DNA of 53,469 bases from Gp13-AA77 sp035516075 (GTDB lineage Bacteria > Acidobacteriota > Terriglobia > UBA7540), in contig DATJAQ010000014.1 in NCBI GenBank assembly GCA_035516075.1, positions 1 through 53,469 of the forward strand, read 5' to 3'. The stretch's first letter is position 1, and each line of letters opens with the position of its first letter. The position numbers and the translations under genes are program-made. The notes beneath the pieces are model-generated. The model ran no database searches, was not told the DNA's origin, and worked only from the letters and a program-made list of their open reading frames with translations. Shown in pieces: positions 28,899 to 38,870 of this stretch.

Positions 28899-29111
28899 CT
28901 ACCCGTCGACGGCATCCAAGTCCAGGCCGGCCTGCTTGAGTAAGTGCTTCAGCAACCCGAGCTTCAAGGGCCTATTGGCGTGGATGGGGATGGATAATCG
29001 GACGGTGCTCCCGGATTTGCCATAGACGTGGTGACTGCCGTGGATGCGGAGAAGCTGCCAACCGTGCCGTTCGACAGTTCGAGCAAGCTCCTTGCCCGAT
29101 ATCGATTTCAT
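28899..29111 (-). CDS. hicA: HicA-family mRNA interferase toxin
   Basis: A 70-residue double-stranded-RNA-binding-fold toxin. It begins KSISGKELARTVERHGWQLLRIHGSHHVY, where the GSHH segment carries the catalytic His, and continues KSGSTVRLSIPIHANRPLKLGLLKHLLKQAGLDLDAV, the typical HicA end. HicA cleaves mRNA and tmRNA independently of the codon. It overlaps the end of hicB by four bases. The order hicB-hicA (antitoxin first) is one of the two common layouts. Confidence 0.93.
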   Translation of the reverse strand: MKSISGKELARTVERHGWQLLRIHGSHHVYGKSGSTVRLSIPIHANRPLKLGLLKHLLKQAGLDLDAVDG

Positions 29112-29311
29112 ACAGCGATTTCAAGCACCTGGTCCGTGGGAGTGGAGTCGGGCCGGTCTACCTCGACCGAGAGGCAGGCCTCTATCGCCTCGTGGACATT
29201 GGCCAGCAACTCCTCCATGGTCTCCCCCTGCGTAGCGCACCCGGGAATCGCCGGAACCTCCGCCCAGTAGCCGCCCTCCTCAGCCTCATGGACCACAACT
29301 TTTATCTTCAA
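29108..29311 (-). CDS. hicB: HicB-family antitoxin
   Basis: A 67-residue partial-RNase-H-fold antitoxin. I use the TTG at 29311 (KIKVVVHEAEEGGYWAEVPAIPGC) because GAGGAG lies about ten bases upstream and family members start here; a GTG at 29350 would add 13 residues (LEWRPARGAGTN). Landmarks are GGYWAEVPAIPGCATQGETMEELLANVHEAIEACL. It has no added DNA-binding domain beyond this short form. Its stop overlaps the hicA start. The module begins about 60 bases after the clpB stop. Confidence 0.9.
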   Translation of the reverse strand: MKIKVVVHEAEEGGYWAEVPAIPGCATQGETMEELLANVHEAIEACLSVEVDRPDSTPTDQVLEIAV

Positions 29312-29371
29312 GTTCGTCCCAGCTCCTCTCGCCGGCCGCCATTCTAGCACGCGAAACCCGTCCGCGCCTGA

Positions 29372-32014
<2,643 letters not shown>

Positions 32015-32060
32015 GGCCGTAACCTGATCTTAGGAATTGAAGGGTATAAAAGTCCAAGAC

Positions 32061-32100
32061 AAAAAAAGAGCCGCGCCCGGTTCCACCGGAAGGCGCGGCT
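32061..32100 (-). terminator. Intrinsic terminator after hsp20
   Basis: On the minus strand the arms AGCCGCGCC and GGCGCGGCT pair around a 15-base interior segment, then a run of seven T (complement of the A run at 32061-32067). It lies between hsp20 and clpB on their strand, so it ends hsp20 transcripts or attenuates read-through into clpB. Confidence 0.8.
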
Positions 32101-32233
32101 GCCTGACACGTCGCGGACGGCCCACCCGACGCGGGCGCCGCCGCTTTAGATTGCTGACTCTTGCTGTCCTGCCGGGGCCACGAACTGCGGCTGTGGCGCC
32201 CGGCTTGGACGTTTCGCAGGTGCTTCGGCCTGC

Positions 32234-32734
32234 TTACTTGCCGGAGCTGGCCGCCGCGGACTTGGGATGGCTCTCGGAGCCGGAGACCTGAATTTTGATG
32301 GCCTTCGGCTTGGCCTCCTCGCGCTTGGCCATGGTCAGGGTGAGCACGCCGTTCTGAAACTCCGCCGTCACCTTGTCAGGATCGACAGTGCCGGGCAGTC
32401 CGAAGGAGCGCGCAAATGCGCCGTAGCTCCGCTCCACGCGGTGGTAGCTGCCCTCCTTGACGTCCTTTTCGAACCGCCGCTCACCCTTGATGTAAAGGGT
32501 TTGATTCTCAACTCGGACATCAACATCCTTGGGGTCGAGTCCGGGCAGCTCCGCCTTGATCACCAGGCTTTGCTCCGTTTCGTAGACGTCAACTGCCGGA
32601 GACCACACCCGGCTGCTCAACGCCTCTTCGCCCTCGGAGCCGAGCACGTTTCCGAGCGCCTGGTTAAATAGCTGGTTGAACCGCTCCTGTGCGGAAATGA
32701 CTTCCCGAAATGGTTGCCAACGTACAATCGACAT
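32234..32734 (-). CDS. Small heat-shock protein, Hsp20 family
   Basis: A 166-residue holdase chaperone. The alpha-crystallin domain runs from about residue 43 (VWSPAVDVYETEQSLVIKAELPG) through DVDVRVENQTLYIKGERRFEKDV and YGAFARSFGLPGTVDPDKVTAEFQNGVLTLTMAK. The C-terminal I-x-I anchor is AIKIQV. The N-terminus (MSIVRWQPFREVISAQERFNQLF) is the family norm. GAAGGAGG lies about eight bases upstream of the ATG. It is followed by clpB on the same strand, so a holdase and its disaggregase are neighbours. Confidence 0.96.
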   Translation of the reverse strand: MSIVRWQPFREVISAQERFNQLFNQALGNVLGSEGEEALSSRVWSPAVDVYETEQSLVIKAELPGLDPKDVDVRVENQTLYIKGERRFEKDVKEGSYHRVERSYGAFARSFGLPGTVDPDKVTAEFQNGVLTLTMAKREEAKPKAIKIQVSGSESHPKSAAASSGK

Positions 32735-32743
32735 GGGTCACAT

Positions 32744-32823
32744 CCTCCTTCGAGTTATTTGCTGTCCGAATCTTCGGACCTTCAATAGATGCTCATGGTA
32801 GCCTATTAGTTTCATCATGTCAA
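32744..32823 (-). promoter_or_regulatory. hsp20 promoter and leader hairpin
   Basis: On the minus strand, TTGACA (32818-32823) and TACCAT (32795-32800) are spaced by 17 bases, a good vegetative-type promoter. The predicted leader of about 55 bases holds a perfect seven-base hairpin, GTCCGAA-GA-TTCGGAC (32764-32779), upstream of the strong AAGGAGG (32744-32750). I see no CIRCE or full HAIR element. Confidence 0.6.
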
Positions 32824-32928
32824 GTAATTTTAGTGTACGACTATCAAGTCTTGTAAACGATTGATTCAACAGGACATATAAATGAGTTGCCGACGCATCA
32901 GCTGGGATTTAAGGCTCCAGAAGGGATG

Positions 32929-34095
32929 CTACTCGGGCGTGGCGAAGTATCCGGGCTTGGCGCGGACGCGCACGTCCTTGCGGAGCACGAGCACGTGGAT
33001 GGTGCGGTAGGTGCCATCGAGGGCGGGATTGGTGGGCGTATAGCCGAGAAAGTACTGATCGTCGAGTTCGCGGCCGATAGCCTCCACCGAGTCCGAAAGG
33101 TGCTTCAGCCGCTCGGCGGTGTAGATTCCCGTCTTGGCGCCCAGCCCCTCGTTCTGCGAGGTGTCGCCCACCGTGCCGTGAGAGATGTACCCGCTCCCCA
33201 GGTCCGAGCCGGCGGGCGCCTGCTGGGGGAAAAAGTAGGCGCCGCCGGTGAGCGTGGCGAGCTGCTGCAGCACCTTATTCGCGTCCGAGGTGAACCCGTA
33301 GGGAGAGTTTTCGATGGTGTAGATCACCGTTTCGGCGCGATGCGCCATGGAAACAACTTCGTCGAAGGTGTGGGTGCTCTGCACGTCGAGGCCGTCGCTC
33401 ATCACCACGAGCACGCGGCGGGTGCCCTCGGGATCGCCCTCGTGCAGCAGTTTATCGCGGCAGGCGGTGAAGATGGCGTCATACAGCGCCTTGCCGCCCG
33501 CGGCTTTGAGATCGCGGATTTTTTCGTTCAGGGCGTCGGGGTCGCTCGAAAAGTCGTGCAGGATGTAGCTGCTGGAGTCGAACGTCTCCACAAAAATCTG
33601 GTTCTTGGTATTCCGGCCCTGGAGCATGTCGTAGACGAATTCACTGGCCGCGTCTTTTTCGAACGAGAGCAGGGGCCGCGCGGTGTTGCTGGTGTCGAGG
33701 ATCAAGCCCATGCGCAGGGGAGGGGCCGGCTGCTGGATGAAATACTTGACGGGCTGGGGCTTCCCGTCTTCGTAGACCACAAAGTCCCTTTGGGTGAGAT
33801 CGATCACGGGAGTGCCCCGCTTGTCGAGCACCGTCACCGGCACATTAACCAACTGGACCGTTCGCTTGATGCTGCCGGCGGTGGGCGCGTTCTGTTGCCC
33901 TGGGGTTGCCGGGGCCGGGCCGGCGCTCGACGCCCCCGGCCCCGTAGCCGCCGCCTGCCCCGGATGCGCTGCCCGCGCCCCGGCCCCCGAGCATAAGACG
34001 AGCATCGCCACCCAGCGTGCAAGGCCGCTAAAACCGCGCTTTCCGCGCACTTTCACCCCTGCCGGGTGTGCGGATGTCAGTCCCCGTCCCTCCAT
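32929..34095 (-). CDS. VWFA-related protein, acidobacterial type, exported
   Basis: A 388-residue protein with a signal peptide (LARWVAMLVLCSGAGARA) and a Pro/Ala/Gly-rich spacer to about residue 72. It then has the block VQLVNVPVTVLDKRGTPVIDLTQRDFVVYEDGKPQPVKYF, which is the hallmark of the VWFA-related domain family abundant in Acidobacteriota. The von Willebrand A fold follows: GLILDTSNT (metal-site loop, with Thr where DxSxS is usual), KALYDAIFTACRDKL and RRVLVVMSDGLDVQS. The end, YFLGYTPTNPALDGTYRTIHV, is also typical. A role in envelope protein-protein contacts is likely; no partner is shown. Confidence 0.9.
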   Translation of the reverse strand: MEGRGLTSAHPAGVKVRGKRGFSGLARWVAMLVLCSGAGARAAHPGQAAATGPGASSAGPAPATPGQQNAPTAGSIKRTVQLVNVPVTVLDKRGTPVIDLTQRDFVVYEDGKPQPVKYFIQQPAPPLRMGLILDTSNTARPLLSFEKDAASEFVYDMLQGRNTKNQIFVETFDSSSYILHDFSSDPDALNEKIRDLKAAGGKALYDAIFTACRDKLLHEGDPEGTRRVLVVMSDGLDVQSTHTFDEVVSMAHRAETVIYTIENSPYGFTSDANKVLQQLATLTGGAYFFPQQAPAGSDLGSGYISHGTVGDTSQNEGLGAKTGIYTAERLKHLSDSVEAIGRELDDQYFLGYTPTNPALDGTYRTIHVLVLRKDVRVRAKPGYFATPE

Positions 34096-34275
34096 CGATC
34101 CGGCACCTCATCTTTCATGTTAGCGCAAACCGCCCGACGTCGCGCAAACCGCGCGCAAGCCGCGCGGCCCTTGTCAAATCGGATGCACGAGCGCCGCGGG
34201 GGTTGGTCGTCGCCTCGTGCGAGTGCGATTGTCTCCCTCTGTACGGATGGCTTAGAATCCCACCGGGAGGCGCGC

Positions 34276-35193
34276 GTGCACGTCCACGGACATTCGCGGT
34301 CAGCGGCCTGGGCCCTCAATCTTGGGCTCGCGCTCACCTTCGCCCTGGCGGCGGCGGAATTTGTCGCGGGCCACTTCGGCCACAGCCTGGCACTGGTCAG
34401 CGACGGCTGGCACAACCTGTCGGACGTTCCTTCGCTGGCCCTCGCCTGGTTCGCGCTTCGCCTCGAGGGCCGGTCGCCCGACCCGCAGAGAACCTACGGC
34501 TACGGGCGCGCCGGGGTGCTGGCCGCCTTTGTCAACGCCCTGTTCATGCTGGCGGTGGCCGCCTACCTGTGCTTCGAGGGCTACCAGAGGATTCTGCGGC
34601 CCGAGCGGGTTTCCACGGGGCTGATGCTGGGCGTGGGGCTGCTGGCTCTGGTGGTGAACAGCGCGCTCTCATTCGCTTTGAGCGGCGGGCGCAGCGACCT
34701 CAACCTGCGCGCCGTGTTCATTCACAACCTCGGCGACGCGCTTTCGAACCTCGGCATCGTCGCCGGCGCATGGCTTATCGCCCGCACCGGTGAGCGCATG
34801 ATTGACCCGCTCCTGGCCTTCCTGATCGCCGGCATGATCCTGTGGGGCACGCTGGGCATCCTCTCCGACTCGGTCAATATCCTGCTCGAAAGCGCTCCCA
34901 AGGGCATGCGCCTGCCGGACCTCGCTACCGCCATGCTGGCCGTGCCCGGGGTGCGCGAGGTGCACGATATGCACGTCTGGAGCCTGGGCTCGAAGTCGCA
35001 CGCGCTCTCCTGCCACGTGCGGATCTTGGACATCAGCACCTCGGAGGCCGAGCTGATCGCGCAGCGGATTCGGGACGCGCTGAAAGAGGAATTCGGCATC
35101 GAGCACACCACCATTCAGTTCGAGCACACCCACGAGCCCGGAGACCTGCACCACCGCTATTACATGCCGATCGCGCCATTCACCAAAAAGTGA
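34276..35193 (+). CDS. Cation diffusion facilitator (CzcD/ZitB-like)
   Basis: A 305-residue transporter from a GTG at 34276 with GGGAGG six bases upstream; the frame is open further back over the opposite gene's signal peptide but without coding character. Starts with a His-rich end (VHVHGHS), then six membrane helices. The metal site uses HNLSD in the second helix (DGWHNLSDVPSLALAWF) and HNLGD in the fifth (VFIHNLGDALSNLGIVAG). The C-terminal cytoplasmic domain has VPGVREVHDMHVWSLGSKSHALSCHV. It should export Zn, Co or Cd in exchange for protons. Divergent from the VWFA gene. Confidence 0.93.
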   Translation: MHVHGHSRSAAWALNLGLALTFALAAAEFVAGHFGHSLALVSDGWHNLSDVPSLALAWFALRLEGRSPDPQRTYGYGRAGVLAAFVNALFMLAVAAYLCFEGYQRILRPERVSTGLMLGVGLLALVVNSALSFALSGGRSDLNLRAVFIHNLGDALSNLGIVAGAWLIARTGERMIDPLLAFLIAGMILWGTLGILSDSVNILLESAPKGMRLPDLATAMLAVPGVREVHDMHVWSLGSKSHALSCHVRILDISTSEAELIAQRIRDALKEEFGIEHTTIQFEHTHEPGDLHHRYYMPIAPFTKK

Positions 35194-35358
35194 TTGTGAC
35201 CGAATTACGAAATCTCAGTGTGCCGTACGCAGACCTTGAGCTCCGCGCGTCGGCCGACTTCACTTTCTGTTGAGCACCCTCGTTGCGTCACCCGGCGCGG
35301 GTTGGCAGTTCCGGGGCAACCGACGTGCAACGACAACGAGGCTACAATCGAAAGACGG

Positions 35359-35697
35359 ATGGAACGCAGCCAGTTTGAGGCTCTCGTGGCGCAAGCGCTG
35401 GACAGCCTGCCCAGGTCGTTCCGCGAGAAACTCACCAACGTGGCGATCATCGTGGAGGACTTTCCGCCCGCGGAACCGGAGAGCGGCGGAATCCTGCTGG
35501 GCCTGTTTCACGGCATCCCGCGCACCGAGAAAAGCGTATTTTGGGCCAGTCCTCCGGACCACATTTACCTTTACCAGCGCAACATCGAGGCGGTCTGCCA
35601 TGGCGAAGCCGAGATCCGCCGGCAGGTTCGCGCCACGCTCCTGCACGAAGTGGGGCACTACTTCGGGCTCAGTGAAGAAGAGCTGCGGGGCGTCTGA
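35359..35697 (+). CDS. Small zincin-like metallopeptidase (DUF1025 type)
   Basis: A 112-residue protein from the ATG at 35359 (MERSQFEALVAQALDSLP). The C-terminus has the zinc site HEVGHYFGLSEEEL, with His96, Glu97, His100 and the extended G-x-x-E pattern. Upstream are the family blocks VAIIVEDFPP, LLGLFHGIPRT and DHIYLYQRNIE. This is the short bacterial metallopeptidase family also called zincin-like type I. Its substrate is not known. TACAAT ends only ten bases before the start, so the leader could be extremely short. Confidence 0.85.
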   Translation: MERSQFEALVAQALDSLPRSFREKLTNVAIIVEDFPPAEPESGGILLGLFHGIPRTEKSVFWASPPDHIYLYQRNIEAVCHGEAEIRRQVRATLLHEVGHYFGLSEEELRGV

Positions 35698-35747
35698 AGA
35701 TTAAAGGCGCCGCCAACGGCGCTACGCGATCACCCGAAAATCTCCTC

Positions 35748-35786
35748 TTGATTACTGACAGGAGCAGCGTTAAGATGGGCCTGTCA
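35748..35786 (+). promoter_or_regulatory. Promoter with PadR-type inverted repeat
   Basis: TTGATT (35748-35753), 17 bases, TAAGAT (35771-35776). The inverted repeat TGACAGG (35756-35762) / CCTGTCA (35780-35786) brackets the -10 box, where a PadR dimer would block RNA polymerase. Confidence 0.55.
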
Positions 35787-35805
35787 ATAACTGAGGGGAG
35801 TGAGC

Positions 35806-36135
35806 ATGAGCAAACCCACCGATCTGGTCCAGGGCACCCTGGACCTCCTGATCCTCAAGACCCTTGCGCTTGAACCGATGCACGGCTGGGGGATCGCCCA
35901 CCGCATCCGCCAGGTGTCGCAGGAAGTGCTCCAGGTGAATCAAGGGGCGCTGTACCCCGCCCTGCACCGCCTGGAGCAAAGCGGATGGATCAAGGCGAAG
36001 TGGGGCGAGAGTGACAACAACCGCCGGGCGAAGTTCTACGCGCTCACTCCCGATGGGCGCAGGTACTTGGAGCAAGAGGAGGCCAATTGGCAGCGCCTCT
36101 CCGCCGCCATCGGCCTGGTACTGGAAACAACCTGA
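35806..36135 (+). CDS. PadR-family regulator 1
   Basis: A 109-residue protein. I start it at the ATG at 35806 with AGGGGAG five bases upstream; a GTG at 35800 would overlap that site. The winged-helix core reads LVQGTLDLLILKTLALEPMHGWGIAHRI, QGALYPALHRLEQSGWIKAKW and RRAKFYALTPDGRRYLEQEE. PadR proteins repress nearby genes as dimers and are often released by small ligands. It precedes an ADOP permease by 39 bases, the standard PadR-ADOP pairing in Acidobacteriota, so it probably controls the permeases downstream and itself through the inverted repeat at 35756-35786. Confidence 0.93.
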   Translation: MSKPTDLVQGTLDLLILKTLALEPMHGWGIAHRIRQVSQEVLQVNQGALYPALHRLEQSGWIKAKWGESDNNRRAKFYALTPDGRRYLEQEEANWQRLSAAIGLVLETT

Positions 36136-36136
36136 A

Positions 36137-36161
36137 ATTGCCGATTGACGATTGCTGATTT
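36137..36161 (+). repeat. GATTG-type simple repeat after padR 1
   Basis: A string of GATTG-like words (CCGATTGACG then ATTGCTGATT) starting two bases after a stop codon, akin to the strings after both following ADOP genes. Confidence 0.5.
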
Positions 36162-36174
36162 CCGGACCACGCGC

Positions 36175-38814
36175 ATGCGCATCTTCGAGAAAATACCGCT
36201 TCGCCTCCGGTCACTGGTTCGGAAGCGCGTCGTCGATCAGGAGTTGAGCGACGAGATCCGCTTTCACCTCGAAAAGCTGATCGAAGAAAAGCTGGCGAAA
36301 GGGATGACCCTAAGGGAAGCGCGTTACGCCGCCCTGCGCGAGCTGGGCGCAATCGAGCAAATTAAAGAGGAGTGCCGCGACATGCGCAGAGTGAATTACC
36401 TCCAAGATCTTCTGCAAGACCTTCGTTACGGGGTAAGGCAACTACGGCGCAGCCCCGGTTTCACCGCGGTGGCGGTGCTCACGCTCGCTCTCGGCATCGG
36501 CGCCAACACGGCCATGTTCAGCGTAATTGAGGCGGTGCTGCTGCGGCCGCTGCCCTACCGCGACGCCAGCCATCTCGTGCGGGTGGCTTCCCTCTGGCAC
36601 CGGGCTGGATCGGCGACGCTCTTCTCGTCGTCCCCGCCCGACTTTTTCGACTGGCGCGACCAGAGCCGGTCATTTTCGTCGATGTTTGCCTATCGATACA
36701 GCGAGTTCGCTTTAACGGGTCATGGTGAAGCGAAGCGCGTTCGCGCCGTGCTCGCCACAGCGGGAATGTTTTCGACGTTGCAAGTGCATCCGGCGCTGGG
36801 GCGCGAATTTCTGGCGGAGGAAAATCGCCAGGGAGCAAACCAGGTGGTCTTGCTCAGCTACGGGTTCTGGCAGGCAGAGTGTGGCGGGAGGCGGGACGCG
36901 GTCGGCAGCACGATTGAACTCGACAGCCAGCCGTATACGGTGATCGGGGTCATGCCTGCGGATTTTCGCTTCCCGATCGAGGGCAGCGACGCGTATCTGC
37001 CCATCGGATTCAGCGACAAAGTGATGACGCAGCGGGGCGCGCATTATCTGCGGGTGCTCGGACGGCTCAGGAGCGGCGTGACCATCGCCCAAGCGAACGA
37101 CGACCTGGGGCGCATCATGGCGCAGCTTCGGAAGCTGTATCCCGACAAGGACGGTAAATGGGGGGTGCGCGCGGACCGTTGGAGCGCCGCGATGGTGGGC
37201 GACATTCGCCCTGCCCTGCTGTTGCTCCTCGGGGCGGTGGGCCTGGTGGCGCTAATCGCCTGCTCCAACATTTCCAACTTGCTGCTGGCGCGGGCAACGG
37301 TGCGGCATCGGGAGCTCGCCATGCGGATGGCGCTGGGCGCGGCGCGGCCCCGGCTGGTACGCCAGGTTTTGACCGAGGGTCTGTTGCTGGCCCTGCTGGC
37401 AGGCGCGGCGAGCTTGCTGCTGGCGCGCTGGGCGCTGACGGCCATCGTGGCCTTCGGGCCGAAAGACATCCCACGCCTCTCGAGCGTGGGGCTGAACGCG
37501 GCGGTACTGGCGTTCACCATGGGGGCGTCGGTGGTGAGCGCGATGCTGTTCGGCTTGATCCCGGCCCTAAGGTCGTCGGGGATGGACGTCGGCGCCTGGC
37601 TGAAGATGTCCGCTTCCTCCTCGCGAGAGGCGGGACGCGTGCGTAACGCCCTGCTGATCGGCGAAGTGGCCCTGTCGATGATGCTCCTGGCCGGCGCTGG
37701 TTTACTGGTGCGCAGCTTTGTTGGCCTGAGGTCGCTCAATCCGGGTTTCGACGCCCAGGAAGTATTGACTCTGGACGTCGGACTTCCCGACGCGCATTAC
37801 AAAAACAGCCTCGCGTTCCAAAGCTACTGGGACGAAGCGTTAGACAAGCTGCGCGCCTTGCCTGGTGTGAAATCGGTCGGAGCGGTGACGCCGTTACCGT
37901 TGTCGGGCGATGACTTCAGCAGCAGCTTCAGCGTGGCAGGCAGGGGGATCCCGGAAAAGGACGAGCCTTCGGCCGAAGTCCGCGTGGCGACTCCGGAGTA
38001 CTTCCGCACCCTGGCCATTCCATTGCGCCAGGGACGCGTGTTTACGGACGCCGACCGCCTGGGCGCGGCGCGCGTCCTGCTGATCAGCGAAACGGCGGCG
38101 CGGATGTTCTTTCCCGCCGGCGACGCCATCGGACAGCAGATCAAGTTCGGCGCGAGGGGCGGAAATGAGAAGAACGAGGGAGAGATTGTCGGCATCGTCG
38201 GCGATGTGCGCCACTTTGGACTGGATGCTCCGGTCACGCCGATGTTCTACGTCCCACTGGCCCAGGCCGGCATCGACGGCGCAACCCTGGTGATTCGCGC
38301 TCAAGGCTCGCCTGCCGGGTTAGGCCAGCCGGCGCGCAAGCTGATTCAAAGGATAGACCGTGACGCGCTTGTGGGAAAGCCGGTTCTGCTCGAAACGCTG
38401 GTCACAGGATCGCTCGGAGAACGGCGATTCTACCTGATGCTGCTGGGCGCGTTTGCCGCGTTGGCGCTGGTTTTGGCCGTGGTGGGCCTGTATGGGGTGA
38501 TCTCGTACTCGGTGGCCCAAAGGACCCGGGAGGTCGGCATCCGCATGGCCCTGGGCGCCACCCGCCGGCAGGTTTTGTCGATGGTGATGAAAAGGGGGCT
38601 CGGGCTTGCATGCGTGGGACTGGCGGCGGGGCAGGCGATGGCGCTGATGCTGACCGGCACCTTAAAGGGGCTGCTGGTGGGCGTCAGTGCGACAGACCCG
38701 CTGACCCTGGGTGTTACAGGAGTCGTGCTGCTGTTCGCGGCGGTGCTCGCCTGCTACGTGCCGGCCCGGCGCGCCACGCGGGTGGATCCGATGGTGGCCT
38801 TGAGGAACGAATGA
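36175..38814 (+). CDS. ADOP-type permease 1 of the PadR island
   Basis: An 879-residue protein from the ATG at 36175. The cytoplasmic N-terminus (RLRSLVRKRVVDQELSDEIRFHLEKLIEEKLAKGMTLREARYAALRELGAIEQIKEECRD) is the helical region seen only in ADOPs. Then come DLRYGVRQLRRSPGFTAVAVLTLALGIGANTAMFSVI with the first membrane helix, a periplasmic MacB core, an FtsX helix block (GLVALIACSNISNLLLARATVRHRELAMRMALGAARP) and a repeat of core and FtsX block ending YVPARRATRVDPMVALRNE. No ATPase gene is beside it. Its role is unknown; by analogy it may couple cytoplasmic ATPases to periplasmic or exported substrates. Confidence 0.93.
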   Translation: MRIFEKIPLRLRSLVRKRVVDQELSDEIRFHLEKLIEEKLAKGMTLREARYAALRELGAIEQIKEECRDMRRVNYLQDLLQDLRYGVRQLRRSPGFTAVAVLTLALGIGANTAMFSVIEAVLLRPLPYRDASHLVRVASLWHRAGSATLFSSSPPDFFDWRDQSRSFSSMFAYRYSEFALTGHGEAKRVRAVLATAGMFSTLQVHPALGREFLAEENRQGANQVVLLSYGFWQAECGGRRDAVGSTIELDSQPYTVIGVMPADFRFPIEGSDAYLPIGFSDKVMTQRGAHYLRVLGRLRSGVTIAQANDDLGRIMAQLRKLYPDKDGKWGVRADRWSAAMVGDIRPALLLLLGAVGLVALIACSNISNLLLARATVRHRELAMRMALGAARPRLVRQVLTEGLLLALLAGAASLLLARWALTAIVAFGPKDIPRLSSVGLNAAVLAFTMGASVVSAMLFGLIPALRSSGMDVGAWLKMSASSSREAGRVRNALLIGEVALSMMLLAGAGLLVRSFVGLRSLNPGFDAQEVLTLDVGLPDAHYKNSLAFQSYWDEALDKLRALPGVKSVGAVTPLPLSGDDFSSSFSVAGRGIPEKDEPSAEVRVATPEYFRTLAIPLRQGRVFTDADRLGAARVLLISETAARMFFPAGDAIGQQIKFGARGGNEKNEGEIVGIVGDVRHFGLDAPVTPMFYVPLAQAGIDGATLVIRAQGSPAGLGQPARKLIQRIDRDALVGKPVLLETLVTGSLGERRFYLMLLGAFAALALVLAVVGLYGVISYSVAQRTREVGIRMALGATRRQVLSMVMKRGLGLACVGLAAGQAMALMLTGTLKGLLVGVSATDPLTLGVTGVVLLFAAVLACYVPARRATRVDPMVALRNE

Positions 38815-38815
38815 T

Positions 38816-38842
38816 GGCCGATTTTCGATTGTCGATTGACGA
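38816..38842 (+). repeat. GATTTTCGATTG-type simple repeat after ADOP 1
   Basis: Reads GGCCGATTTTCGATTG, then TCGATTGACG, directly after the ADOP stop; near-copy of the string at 41514-41543. Confidence 0.65.
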
Positions 38843-38870
38843 ATGAAGAGCGTTACACCGGAGGGCTGCC

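Noticed and set aside
32735..32880. CIRCE, HAIR or RNA-thermometer control of hsp20
   Set aside because: No TTAGCACTC/GAGTGCTAA or matched CTTGAGT/ACTCAAG pair, and the leader hairpin does not cover the Shine-Dalgarno site.
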